Shown here in pieces: positions 44,700-58,340 of a stretch of 64,000 bases of DNA (its first letter is position 1; each line of letters opens with the position of its first letter). The DNA lies in the NCBI GenBank assembly GCA_026874595.1, contig CM049322.1, positions 31,433,340-31,497,339 of the forward strand, in the 5' to 3' direction. The notes beneath the pieces were generated by a model. It was not told the origin of the DNA. It made no database searches and saw only the letters and a list, made by a program, of their open reading frames with translations. Origin of the DNA: Sipunculus nudus (Eukaryota > Annelida > Sipuncula > Golfingiida > Sipunculidae). The position numbers were made by a program, and so were the translations under genes.

Positions 44700-46360
44700 T
44701 TTTATATATATACTTACGAGGTAAAATATATATTTACGAGGTTCTGCTAGAAGGGAGCCATGGTTTCTTGGGTGCTCTTTCCTAAAAAAATATAATTATT
44801 TCGGTTCATTTAACACAATGTACATCAATATATGACTGGCTTATCTCTGGGATGGGATGGGGGATAGGAAGAAAAATTATACCATTGCCTCCTCCGAACT
44901 TTCATATAAATTTCACACTCATATAAATTACACCGGACAGGTGAGGCCATATGTAATTTCGTCATTTGTAAACAAGTTTCCTGGTATTTTTTAAGCCTGA
45001 CAAAAATCAGTCATCAGGGTATTAGCAAACTGATCATTTCAATTTTACACCAAATTGAAATATTGTCCTTTAGTCAGATTTATTTCAACAAAATTAGGCC
45101 ATATAATCTCCTAGAAATATGTCCTACGTATATTTGAATAGAAATATGACGCTATCGGGCAAGTCCAGAAAGTTTTATAGATAAGTATGTCAATTGTGAC
45201 CTTTTCATGTGATTGGTCACGCATCAGGACTGGTATCCAAACAATCCATATCTATTGATAATTATTGATATCGTTTTTATATTGTTTTTTCGATATTTGA
45301 AATCGTGAACCGCGAAACGTTATTCATATTTTCGAAATATATTTCAAGCATGTATACTTCATTCATTTTTGTAATTACGAGACACAGGGGCCTGTAGTTA
45401 TTAGTTTAAGCCCAATGATGACACTAACTAATTCGTTCTGGGCCGATGTTGTCGCCGGGGCAAAGATGTGAAAAATACAGGTAGCAGCGCAAATACTAGG
45501 CTTTCTGTACTTGTAGAAAGCAGCTGAACAGTTTATCCAAGAGGACTGTTTTATGAACCATATCTCCTTTGTACCCTAGCAAGCAAAGTTCGTCGGCTTG
45601 CGCTACGTGGATGTCAGACCACATGACCAGTTTGCTCACATGTTCATTAGTTAGGCATCATTCATACATCGCTTATGCTCGAGCACGTTGAGGTGAGGCG
45701 CCATAGCATGCGAGCCTGGTAATACAAATGAGCAGTTAATTCCCGTGATAACGGCAGCTGCCACAAAGTGTCGATTTTTAACAGATATAAGACGCTGAGC
45801 AGGCCGCTATTACTTTATTTAAAAAGCCTGAATGTCATGTTGTCATGGCTACTCCCTTGAGCAATCCCGATCTGCTGTACTTATATACTATCTATTGGAT
45901 CCCATTTTATCTGAAGGAGGATGTGAACTATACCACGAAAAAGGAAAGATGTTAGACAAATTTATTGTCAAATGTGCCAGGTGAAGTTCTTTCTTTAATC
46001 CGAAGAAAGCAACCAGCAAAAATGGAGTACATGTATTATAGAAATCCTTTTGACACGCACATGGTAGAAGGGCTTTGTTATAATGTCAAGCCAACCATCG
46101 ACATAGGATGTGCACATGGGGCTATGTCCTAAACATAGGTTGTGCCCAGGTATATTGGTGAGAGAAAGGAAGGATAAAAACCTATGAACTAGAAAGCACT
46201 CATAAAAAGCATACATCCGCCAACACTAGTATCTGCATCTATGCTTCCCTAAATAATTAATATCTTGCAATTCCACATTATTTCACCAAAAATATTTAGT
46301 GATATCGACTATTAATATTAATCGAAACCTATTACCCATCCTTTTTTAATAATAACTTAT
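44700..46360. other. Unassigned sequence
   Basis: No gene seen. The segment 45157-45280 shares a dispersed repeat with 27978-28090 (GGGCAA...AGAAAGTTT, TGTGATTGGTCACGCATCA / TGTGATCGGTCAAGCATCA). Confidence 0.45.
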
Positions 46361-46363
46361 ATT

Positions 46364-46535
46364 GGGGTAACCGCCTTCAACTTATAAAACTAGCTTAATT
46401 CAGTATTTCCATCTGTATAGTTTCTAATAGAATTCCCGAATATCCTTTCGAGCTACGTGAGAGGGCAATAGCACAGGCTATGTATCATTATATATCCTTG
46501 TGATCACTGCACCTGCTGGGACATACCGCCGGAAA
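46364..46535 (-). mobile_element. tRNA-derived SINE, copy 4 (3' part only, decayed)
   Basis: GGGGTAACCGCCTTCAA, CGAGCTACGTGAGAGGGCA and GATCACTGCACCTGCTGGG align in order with the body of copies 1 and 3. The tRNA-like head is missing, as in 5'-truncated copies. Confidence 0.55.
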
Positions 46536-46900
46536 GATTCTGGTTTTTAAGGTGAAAACGGCGGAAATGAAGGAATGTGAACCTCATCCGTTTTGAAGAA
46601 CAATTATTTTGGTCATCAAATCTGGCACACTAGTTGCTTCTACTACAGATTCTACACATATTGGTTCAATAAGTGAACCAAGTATAGGTATTCATTCGAA
46701 CCTCTATAATGTGGACACCCTAGAGACTGGGTACAACTTTATAGAGATGCACACGTTATGGAGGGAATAGCTGCCACTCTCAGTGCTGCAACATACATAT
46801 ATTACTATAGTTTTAAATATAGTAATCCTGTTTAAATAGAACTTCATTAAATGCATGTATTATCTCCCGGTTTTGAATTGTAATGGTTAATAATAATAAT

Positions 46901-46948
<48 letters not shown>

Positions 46949-47166
46949 TATGTGATTAATATCATATCGGTGGTCATCTCAGAGTACCAAGTAGCTTGGT
47001 GAATGAGCAGGCGTCAAATCCTGGTATTATATATAGAAGCGTTTTTGCTTGGCTGACATAAGAAATTCTAGTGACTGTCAGATCAAAATATGGCTACCAG
47101 TCAAATATGAATGGATACCGAGTGGTGCATTCACTACTGGCTATATAAATATAAATAAATAAATAA

Positions 47167-47202
<36 letters not shown>

Positions 47203-50200
47203 GTATTAAATTTATATTTTTATGTAAATATAGAGGGATAGAGAGATATAACATTATGTAATTTTCACATAAGAACATCTATAGTCAGGACATGGGAAGC
47301 TGAAACGACGGACAATTTACCAGTTCAACTCTATGTTAAATATATCGATCTAATAAAAATTACAATTATTGATTTTTATTGAATTACAATATACCCTGTT
47401 CTGCTTGCTGAGACAATTTTTATTGCCTATGTAGAAATATGCATTCTAATGAATGCAAGCTTTCCCCATTCACCTATTCGACCCATACTCAAAGTTTCAT
47501 TTGTGCATTAATAAATGTATATTAGTGAATATTCCTTAATAAAAATAAATCAACACCAAATTCTAATCAATTCTACAATGGCCCATTCCCGAAATATACT
47601 GACAATTTCATGAAATTCACTAAAATATTACGTGAGTTTAATCTTTAAAAAACGCACACTCACAAACACGCTCACAAACACAAGATCGAGAATGAAGGCC
47701 TATCCTCCACGCGGAGGCAATTAATAAGCAGACTCCCCAGGAGGCAACACCTTATATTAAGGCTAAGCAGCACATTTGAGGTCACCGTAGGCTAGCGATC
47801 AAGAAGTTTTAGATGTAGAGATACAAAAGGCGGATCAATAGACCTGTTCTATCACAACAGCTACGAGTGACATATATAAATATATATTGACCATGGGTGA
47901 CGCGATGTGTGCTGCCGTGTACTATGCCAACACAGAGCATCGTTGTTATTATATATAAACTGTTTTTATAAACTGTATATAAAGAATGAAAATTGACAAT
48001 ATAGATTTTTTAACTCTTTGAGCAGTAATTTGTCCTGTAAAATTTTATATCTTTCCTGGTGTTGTGGATATGTTTTTCAGGTAGAACCATGGCAATATGG
48101 CATCTGTTAGCATAAGCATTATAATGAAGTCTTAGTAGTGATATAATTAGTCAAATTCAGGAGTACGTCATATGGAACACTTAAAAATGACTTTTAGATA
48201 AGAAAAGTCTTATATGGTCGTGCTAGGAACATCAATAAAAGTTAAAAGCATAAGTGTATTAAATACCATTCACCTCAAAGTAAAAGAAGTGTCGTTGTAA
48301 AAGCGTGTATGTTTTACTCATCGACTTATTCATCAGAACACTGAATGTGACGTGTCATTCCCCCGAGAGCATTCCTTGTATCAACAAATTGGTTGCAACG
48401 AAGCCAACGAGGAGGGGCACAGTTTTTTGTACAACGAAGTAAGTCTTCAATGCAAAAATGAATACACTTTAAAGTGATTTTTTTCAAGCACCTTAAATTG
48501 TTAACTATATCACAGTTGTTTACAATCACATTTGTTTAATGTCGTAAACTATATTTATTTCTCTTCGTGTCTGTGGAAATACTGTGTTTTGGTGTGAAAA
48601 TGTATGTAATTATATGATTGTAAACAACTTTATTCCCAGGACAAACTCATTCAATACTGCACATTTGCGGGCTTGCCATAGCGACTGTTCGTAGCTGGTC
48701 CTGGCTTAATCAGAGGCTGCCGGCGTATAGGAGGGAAGTAGGGGCCCCTGACATCGCTCTAACATAATATATATGAAAGAGGATGTGGCCTCTGTATTTT
48801 ATTTCGGAGACAATATGTATTGCGCTGATACTTCATTGGAGCAGTAAAAGCAGAAGCAATTGTCATAGATATATTATAACATTAATAAAAGAAGCATTAT
48901 GTCAATCTAATATACTGTATTGAACCTGGGGGTCGATTGCAGTAAGGAATATAACTATTTACTGCATTGACCACCGGAAAATTTACGGCGTTCCTGTTCA
49001 TATGTTTCTTCGGTTTATCTTCCTGGTCCGTGACCCATAGCATAAACGTTATCTCTAGGCAGGAATAATAGGAGCGTCATTCAAGTACATTGACAAACAC
49101 ATTAGTATTTATGCCACGACAATGAGTGTTTGTCATTAAAAAGGATCACCTACCACGCGGGGCAACCTATACAAATGTACACCACTAGTAAGGCAAGGCT
49201 CGTGACGCGGCGGTGTTTTTATAGACTTTTTAAAAAGATTTTATTTGGAAAACATTCTAGCGAACAGAAACAGCTCAAGACAAAGAATACACGTAATGTC
49301 TGCGCTCCGACGATTTTATAATAATATTAATACACAACATGTTTATTTGGACTGTGTATTATACAATCAGATCCTGTTTGTAATGAATCGAATAAAGCTG
49401 AAGTGAACAGGCAAAGCTATTTGTAGAGGAGGGGCGGATATATCTTAGGATATAGGGGGCTCATCACCCAGGCACAGGTATAAGACTGTTGGGAGACGTA
49501 GTAAATATTATACGAAAATGTCACAAGCAGAATAATAGAGAAGAAAATAGTACCAGACTAAAAAGCCAGCATCCTTTATAGGTATTTAGCGTATATTATT
49601 CCCTGCCCAGATCATCAGACAGAAAAAAGGGGGATGTTCTAAATCCGTCCCGAATGAAGCCGTTTCCCCTTCACTGTGCTTAAAACTGTGATATGTACCT
49701 GAAGGGGGACACTGAGGGGATTTGTTGTGTATACCCTTGTTACAGGATGTTTCCCCTACTACAGTTTGTATTAATAAATATTTTCATGTTACTACTAATG
49801 TTTTCCCTACCAAGCACAGTTTGTATTTGAGATGATAGTTTTTGCAAAACAGTCCAGTCTACGTTCAGCTCATTGTCGAATGAAAGCATCACCGTAAGAA
49901 GACATGTTAATACTACATCAGCATCACGTACAGTTCACATATAGTTCCATATCAAATGAGGCTTAAGTTAGATTTTAAGGATTTAAGTTAGATGGCTGTT
50001 TGGCTATCGTGCTGCCTTACACATGTAATCTTTAACCTTATCATACACTGTCATGTGATTCATCTCAAACATATATTTTCTGTTTAAGAAAAGGTTCGAA
50101 TGGTTTGATTAATTTATTTACACTAGAAGAGATGCAGTAAAAGTTTTTTTTGCATTTCAATTCTATACACTGTACACATTATAAATGCATTTAAGTTCTA

Positions 50201-50400
50201 TATCTCCAGAATATATGTCTTTCTGCAATATCAAGTACACGTTCAGGTTTATGATAAAATAATACTGAGTATCCAAACGGATATTTCTTTGAATCATGAT
50301 TATTGAAAACATATTTAAATTGTGAAATTATAGAAATAACAATGGTATTTTGCATATTGCAAATGAGTCAAAATATTCCACGGCATAAATTATTGCAGAT
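46536..50400. other. Unassigned AT-rich sequence
   Basis: No gene seen. Microsatellites at about 46888-46950 and 47144-47200. Confidence 0.5.
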
Positions 50401-53100
50401 CACATATCATGGAAGTCTGCTGAAGGAATGAAGTCGTCCGGGCTCAAAATGTGAGAGTGCGGCCAACTATTTGATGTGCAGAGGCGTGTAAATTCTGGAC
50501 AGGCTAAAAAAATGTTTGGCCGGATCTTATCTCCTTTTTAGCTTAACGCTTTTGTCCTGGTCGGTTTTGCCCTCAATGTTTGTCAACCCCCGGTACTGCG
50601 GCCATTAGGGCTTCCCAACCACTGATTAGCATGCCACAAGTCCCAGGTGTTTCTTTTAGTGTCCGTCAAAACTTCCTCTTTGGCAGTCGCGTGTAATTCA
50701 TCCGCCCAAATGTCCAATCCACTGAGGATTCACCTCTGCCCAGAATCTCTGTTATGTAGACGCTGTCCTCTTATGAAATGGCCATGATTTTTCATATTTA
50801 GTGAACTAAGCAAGAGTATTCTTTAATTTATGACAGGTGTCCAGAATTTGCAACCGTAATGCTGGTTGTTCATGAAACCTGCCTTAATTATGGACCACAA
50901 GCTTGCTGCTCGGTTAAATTCAACGTTTACCCCTTTTTCTCTTCCACAGACTACAAAATAAAGTATAGGCCTTGGACAGTCTGTAAGAGAGCTCCCTTTT
51001 TGATGCGGCTAAACTATTCGGTGATGTTCTCTTTGTTTTTCATTGTTATTCCTTCCAATAAAGAAACTTTTCTTCAGGAGACATATATGGTGCAGACCAG
51101 TGCATCTCTTCGCAGGGGGATTGTCAGGCGAAAGGATTTGCCAGGGTTCATTGACTTTGGTTGGGCTTATAGTAGTCATTTCATTTCTTTGAAATGTCCA
51201 TCATATTTGGAGCGTGCATTCACCCGAGCAGTGTTTATAGAGAATGCAGCAAGCAGAATGATTGCAAAGAAAAGGGTGTTGATTGGAGGGCGCAAACGTG
51301 TTTCACACCGTCGTTGAATGGCCAGGTGATTTAAACAAACGTTGCTTGACAACCAAGCTTAGGCAGAATAGCAAGAAGACCTTTACGACTGACAGTGTGA
51401 AAAGCTGTCGTCATCTCAGCGTGGTGGATATAAATTTTCTAGTGTAGCTCACGGCACCCGTCTGCTAAGATCATGTCGACTTAGCTTCTGGTGCTCCTGC
51501 TTCCGAACTGACCCTTGGAGACGTTTCCCAACAGGTGATATATAATGTAGTTCATCCATCAATAACTCAAGGGAAGCTTAATTCATCTGAGATGCATCTA
51601 TGGTAGTCGCACCTCGAATTCATCAGCACACGGAGTTTTCTCCACCTGGAATTGCATTTTGACTTCTTTGGGTCTCCTCTTAAGTAGGGTGTCATTGAGA
51701 TGGTAAAGAAGGAATGGCAGGCGATGAGGCAGGTTCTGGATTGCTTTTTTATCTATTTATTAAGGTCTGTGTTGTACCCGGCTCAAATGATTACCCAAGC
51801 GCCATATGATGGTGCTACTCTTTTTTTAGTAATATGCCAGGGGCAATCATAACGGATTCATCCTTCAAACATGGAAACAACATTTTGGAATAGTGCTGCA
51901 TGATCACCATAATTTCGTATTACAACTGCCTTTTTTCCCCATAGCTTTTCCTTCATCTGGCAAAGCTCAGTCTAGACCTTGCTATTGAAGTGCGTAAAAC
52001 TGTCATGTTTAATCCTTGAATCCATACCATGAAGTCAGCTTGCAACTGCTTCTTGTTTACCTTTTTTTAAACATCTTATAATGGTCGAGAGTGAGCAGTA
52101 CACATCCAACATTGAGTCCTACGCTGCGTCCTTGAAACTGAATCACGTTCTCTTTAGGTTGATTTCGCTCGCACGGTTGGTCATACGTTTTTGCTTCGGG
52201 AAGAACAAGTCTCTAGACATCCAATTTTTCTTGATGATGGCTTCTGATGTTTTTGTGTGATAGGTATGGAACATTACAATTTAGGCACTCCTGCCACCAC
52301 CAGCGTTGAAATCTTAAACGACTCTTCCTCTATGACCTTCTGTCACAATCTTGTGAGCTTCTGGAAAAAAAATTTGATCAGCTCTTGTGTGCAGGTCATG
52401 GTTTTGGCGAAACAGAAGAGCATCATATATATCTCTTCTCTCAGAGGCACTCTCATCATCACCATACGAACACTGATTTTGTTAAGGGGATTATGCAGGG
52501 AAAGAGGCAAACGTTCCCGCAAAAGAGATTGTCTGATCCAGCTTCTGTAATATTATTAGTTTGCCGAGCATGTCTTGCTGACAGGATCGATGTCAATGTT
52601 GTATCGCTGGAGTCTGATGTTCTATGAGTGTTGTTTGACGTTTTGTTCTGTTGCTGTTCTCCAACACGTCATGTGTGGATGTTACTTGATCTTCGGCCCT
52701 TCGGAGATCCTCATTTTGGATTTCGTCCTCGATTGAGGGGTTTAGTAAGCTGCCTACATGATAAGATAAGGAAGAAATTTTTAAGTCACCTTTTCTAGAA
52801 CCTTCTCAGTGAGATCGGAGCAGTGCTGTCCCTGAATAGGGCTGCTCCATCACCGGGGTATCCAGCTAATCTTATCCTTATTATCGCTGAATTGAGGACG
52901 ACCATCCGCCTGAGTATTTGTCCATCTTACATCCGAACCCTTGCCAATGGCCTTTCGTCTTGGCACTTCTCCAGCATCTCTAGGGCAAGAGCTCCAACGA
53001 GATCCGATTCAGATATTTTTTCTTCAAAATCTAGGTGATGTAAAAAAATTACACTTTCGGCGGAGAATAATCACTCGGTAATCTTTTCTACCAGGGAAAA
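50401..53100. other. Less AT-rich stretch, possibly an old retroelement or pseudogene
   Basis: The composition is more balanced than the flanks. Fragments are open on both strands (for example a 152-codon frame at 50859-51317 on the +). Reading the - strand gives acidic or basic pieces such as NPSIEDEIQNEDLRRAEDQV around 52740-52680, broken by stops. I recognise no domain and assign no function. Confidence 0.2.
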
Positions 53101-55950
53101 CAGTGATATCACCTGATGCGAGAGAGTGCTGGCACGGTCTGCATTTCGCAATCGCAATATAAGCATTCAGATTACTCTTTCACACACAGACACACACGTC
53201 ATGTCGTAATGCGGCTTATTCGTGTAATTGATTACTGCTATATTAAATACCAATATTCATTTAAATTAGAAACATGAGTGTATATGGAATGTTGTGCGAG
53301 TTTAACACAGGTATCTCCTGCTGTTGAGAAGAAACCTTCCAAAGGTTAATTACAACCCCTGCCTTATCCAACCAAGTTCGGCTGATCAGGTCCTGTTATA
53401 AAGTGTGTTATATGCCACATAAGTAGTGAATTGGCATGGGTCATTCTGCGGAAAGCAAAGTCTAGGATAAATTAACCTATAGTTCCTTTTATGGCTGCAT
53501 GGGTTATATACTCCAGGAGACATGAAAAGCCACAAGATGAATTGGCCAGTATGTGACTGACATGGTCACTAGACCCTTTCGTATACGGTTGTCATGTTCC
53601 AATAAATTGTCGTCATATCCATATCTGCCGTAGTACGCATGCGTATATATGCCAGAAAAACACTCATCACTTAAAAATCGCACAAACTGGGCTATTTTCA
53701 AGAAGGGCTTTTGAGCTTTTTTCACTACTTCAAAGAATTGTTTTCAACCAGGCACCATCTTTTCCTAACCAGTGGGTCTTTCTTTTATATCTGCTTATAT
53801 GTCTTCCTGGGTTGGACCCTCCCCTTTTAAAACCCCTTGATCAAGCTATATAAGCATCGGCTGGGGGGGGGGGGGGTATTCAGGGATTACCCAATAGACA
53901 GAAGATACTAACGACACATGTAATTTAAGTAAAGTCATGGCAGGGGGATCTCGAATATATATGACATTCCAATCAACGATAAAATTATGATATCTCGGCA
54001 AAAAAGTGTCATATTCTTTATAAAACGAAGATTTTTGTATTGAATATGTTTATAAGTTATTTTTCGAAGTGGCTTTGAAAAAGTATCCATTTGAAAGGTT
54101 ACATGAGTTACTCAGAGGATATGTATACCTTTTTGATTTTGAAAATAATACTGATGTATTCTGGTTCCTGTGTTACTGTCCTTTGCCTTATAGGCAAAAA
54201 GCGCTAAAAAATCTACTGTGGGTCCCCCACTGTTAATGTCCTAAATGTGCTGTTAACGTCCATTCTTATCAGAATTATGCTCCACTTTTCAACTTAAACA
54301 ATAAAAGGTAAGTTTAGGCGACATGTTTTCGTGGTCCTTATCAATAAGTGGAACTTGTTCATGTGTTTTGAAGTAAACAAATCTTAAGTGCATTCGCATA
54401 CTTGGGCTGTTATTGATTAAATGTAACACACGCACATTTGCTTTCTTTGTACCGGTAGCTGAAGGGACACTCACAAGCTTACGGTCTGCTTTTGTAATAC
54501 AGTAAGTTTTAATGTTTGAATTTGTGAGTTAATCTTATTATGGCTCATGATGATCTTACACAGATTATTTTGGTACAGGAGTCTGGTCCTCTTGACGACC
54601 TCACAAAACTGACCTATGAAATATCCCTAGTAATAATATGAGAAAATAACATACCTAAATATAAATATGGAAAATGGTAATTCATTCAAGGTGCACAAAA
54701 AATAGTCACAACTGTGATTTCGAAAGCGTCAAATATTGGATTATCCACATTAAGCACCTCCGTTTTAATTATGTGATCCATGGGTCATATTACTGGGCTG
54801 TGGTGTTTAAACATTTAGAGCCAAATCCTGTCATATGTTATGCAATGTTTGGGTTATCGATATTTAGCCGACTCTTGTACATACATGTGTATATGGCCGT
54901 TGTCGAAAATAGCAATGATAGAGGGAAAGAGCAAGGACATGGCTGCTACACCAAAACGCCATTTTCGAGCATCAAGAGTCGTTATCCATAATGGTAAAAT
55001 ATAACGGCCACTGACAACCGAAGACGACCGGTCAAATCAACCGTTACGGTTCGTGAACCTATGGAAGTCTGCATGATGGTATTATTTTTCATACGTCGTT
55101 TGCTTTGCAGAACCGATAAACATGGTCATATATTCCTTCCTTTAAACACTGGTCAATGTCCCATCCAATGTCGTACCCTCTTTGTCTTCTGATCGCCAAC
55201 ACTCGATATTACTCGCCATCACTCGCCATCAGTTTGTACTACCTCGGTCTCTTGTGCATCGCGAACCCGTGCGTCACATGATTTGGCTATTAATAGTCGA
55301 CACATCCTCGTAACGTTCCGGGACAGAGTACGCAGGACATATTTCTGTCCTTGGCAATTTAAGCATGTGTGTTCCTCCTGCCAAAGAAATACTACTGACT
55401 ATGTATCAATTGAATCTGGCATTAATAATCACCGCCGGGTATGACTGAGATGACTATTTACCGTACTTAATCCTTGATTTTGAGTATAAGTTTATATGTT
55501 TTATTTTCTTCTAACGCTGATCGCTGCTACTGGCTAATCTTTTCATCACCGAGTGTACGGCATGCCTGCCTGTTCTTTCGAGAATATACTCTATTTGACA
55601 GACGCATTTACAACCACTATCCTGATACGCGGTAATATCACCTTGGTTTACAAGGGTGAGGACATGCCCTCAACCAGGGCTACACCGCCCTTTAACTTGT
55701 TGTGAGAACCCTCTGCATGCTCAGCTACTTCCGTCCCTCTACCCTCGTCTAGTGAATCAGTACTTGGTCAGGCAAAAGTCCCTGTTGGCGGACCCATACA
55801 CGCGCTTCGTCGTATGACCATCCATTTCGTACTCGAGTAGACATCGGTTTCAATACATTCGATCTGCTCAAAACCACACTGTTATCCATACTTTGTGCCC
55901 TTGCATCTGGTCACATAGCTGGTGTTCCATTTTGCGGTCGGAACCACGTT
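53101..55950. other. Unassigned sequence upstream of gene B
   Basis: No coding exon recognised. 55020-55900 is somewhat richer in CpG than its surroundings and could include gene B's promoter or an untranslated first exon; that is only positional inference. Confidence 0.25.
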
Positions 55951-56064
55951 TTAATTTAGTCTCAGCATGTTTACAATGTCCATGAAAACTTCAATATGTA
56001 TTAATAGTTTTAGAATTGATGTATTCGTTTCTCGGTTGGTCCCATTCTTTAGTATTTGCTTAAA

Positions 56065-56185
56065 CTCTCCGGGACTAGGTGGTCAGGCCAGTATTACAAG
56101 AATGTCAGCACAAGGTATCTATGTTGTTCTAAATTGTACAGCAAACAAAGTAAGATGGACACCCGTCGATAATAGCAAGCATTGA
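56065..56185 (+). pseudogene. Possible relic of a V-like Ig exon
   Basis: The + frame reads SGQ-type sequence into ITRMSAQGIYVVLNCTANKV then RWTPVDNSKH and a stop. The V-L-N-C-T pattern parallels VTEVAEGGDVILNCTDW of the gene B Ig exon. No phase-1 donor is evident, and the domain stops after about 30 residues. It may be a decayed duplicate exon or chance. Confidence 0.2.
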
Positions 56186-56500
56186 TATTCAGTGATTTTG
56201 TTGTGAGCTGCTACACATTCATCTTTATATCCTTCTTTACGCCCCATAGATTAAGTGGTTAGATGGTTAATAAGGTGTATAAATATTAAGTAGTTAGATG
56301 GTAAATAAGGTGTATAAATATTAACTGAATTGTCATCATAAAATAAGACAGAGTGATGTGACACTGGTTTGTATAACTGACAAAAAGAAAACAGTGACAT
56401 ATAATGTTTATTAGTAATACATAACACATACTTTTGTTTATCAGAAATTGTTGTGTTAATATTATATAAACATCTGATTTTTTTACAGAAAACCGGAAGT

Positions 56501-56555
56501 ATGGTTCATCTACATGCTATTTTGCTGTCATGTTTGCAAATTCTGTTTCGTTATG
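56501..56555 (+). CDS. IgSF receptor gene B, signal-peptide exon
   Basis: An acceptor TGATTTTTTTACAG ends at 56488, followed by 12 untranslated bases and an ATG in good context (A at -3, G at +4). The reading is MVHLHAILLSCLQILFRY plus one base, with donor TATG|GTAAGC at 56556. The hydrophobic core AILLSCLQILF and the phase-1 end fit a classical signal-peptide exon. The leftover G joins GT of the next exon to give glycine. Mature protein probably begins near MAQVTEV. The acceptor upstream of the ATG implies an additional untranslated first exon to the left. No other phase-1 signal exon was found nearby. Confidence 0.72.
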
Positions 56556-57779
56556 GTAAGCAACCTTCATTTGGTATGTAATGGTAATTTTATCACTCAT
56601 TAAGTTTTGTGAAATAAATTCCCAGAAAAGCATCGAAAAGGGACTCAGATAAGGAACGTGTTCTTTTATATAAGGAAGCAGGTGTACGTCTCTCAGTTGC
56701 TTTCATACAAAATGTTTTAGCTAAATCTCTTACAGTGTTGACTCGATTTTACTTAATGGTCGTGGAGAAAGCACATTTGCCACCCCTCAGAACACTTGTA
56801 CAGCAATAATTCATCAATTATATCTGAAACATTCTGACAGGACACTTTCAAAGGCCCTGCCAGTCAGCACAGATTCATCGTTTACTGTAAATCTGAATTT
56901 TAAATTGTATTCTTGTTTATCTTTACGTTCTCATCTGATTCAGTGATTAAAGTCAGTGAAACAAGGATCAGAATCACCATTTTAAGGGATTTGATGTGTT
57001 GATAATTTATGCAACCGTTCAAAAAGGGTTTTGATGAATTTTCACGACTGCACATCGTCATATCCAATGGTTAAGTTACTTTTTGTGGAGTCAATATTTG
57101 AATCTCATCTGACGCAATATTCTCTGATCTGTAGCAATAATGCTTCAGGCATTCCTCTGTCTGTTGTTTCATTTTACCGTCCTTCAGGCTGCCCGAAATG
57201 TCTCAAACAGGGCGCATGCTTGAAACGATATAGTAGTAAACCTGAACACATGCATACAGTACGCTGGGTGAAAAAATGGGTATTTATATGCCTAATACAA
57301 TATTACTGTGAACTCGGGTGCAATTTAACTTAAAGAGGATATATATCATTTGTTCATCTCTTCTCTAATCCACATAGTCACACATTCTCACCGGTCATTA
57401 CCATGGACAATACAAGGAATCACACAGCCTGATCTACGAATCACTTATTGGTTTGGCCTGCAACCCATGTAGAGGCAAATTTTCACGTACTTTAGCTGCT
57501 CTGGACAGAAGTAACATGTAACAACTTTCATGTAGTTGGACATAAAAAGAGAGGAACCTTGATTTGTGTATTGTTCTTGATGGTAACAAGTACGATGATT
57601 TATCTAAACAAGCAGTACCTGATGTAAAACGAATGGAGATGGCACTTAAAAGTTTCTTGTTTTACATTTTAATTCATTCCCTTAATTATAGGTTCCTATG
57701 TCCTTTAGTAAAATACCCCCAACAGATAATACTTTATTTCAGACTCGTACATGCATAGGTCAGTATACACATAATATGC

Positions 57780-58340
57780 ATACACAAAAAATATAGACAC
57801 CCATATATACATATAAATATATATATACACATATATAACGTTTTATATACCTATATAATCATAAACACACATACCTACACACAAACATATATATATACAT
57901 ACATGCCCATAAACATATATACATATACACATACACACATGCATATATACATGATATATAAATGTACAAATTTACACATATACGAACATATACTCACATA
58001 CATGATCAAATATATATGTACAAGGATTGAAGGATAAACTAGCCTCTCACTTGAACCGGATGACCCTTCGACTTTGACATGACGTCATACTATAAAATAC
58101 ATATATTGCGAAAAAAGTTCATGAATTTCCTGTCTCAATACTTTACAATGATCTGTGTTATTCCTGTGTAAGAAAAACACCCATTATACACATCTACTAG
58201 TGTACTTGTACACATACATATATACACTCGCATATACCCACATATCTATACATATACATATATAGAGACATATACATGCATAAATATATACACACATGTA
58301 CGTACTTACGTTGACCTACATATACACTCATACTAACATA
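57780..58340. repeat. Degenerate (ACATAT)n low-complexity sequence
   Basis: Blocks of CATATATACA-type repeats at 57780-58020 and 58195-58340, separated by about 170 bp of unique sequence that includes a TGACGTCA palindrome at 58080-58087. No gene is seen. Confidence 0.7.

Noticed and set aside
50859-51317. 152-codon + strand frame as a gene
   Set aside because: No domain, no splice partners and no composition signal beyond length; it may be chance in a less AT-rich stretch.
57031-57333. 100-codon + strand frame near gene B as an extra exon
   Set aside because: It is not bordered by phase-1 splice sites and shows no Ig or FN3 pattern.
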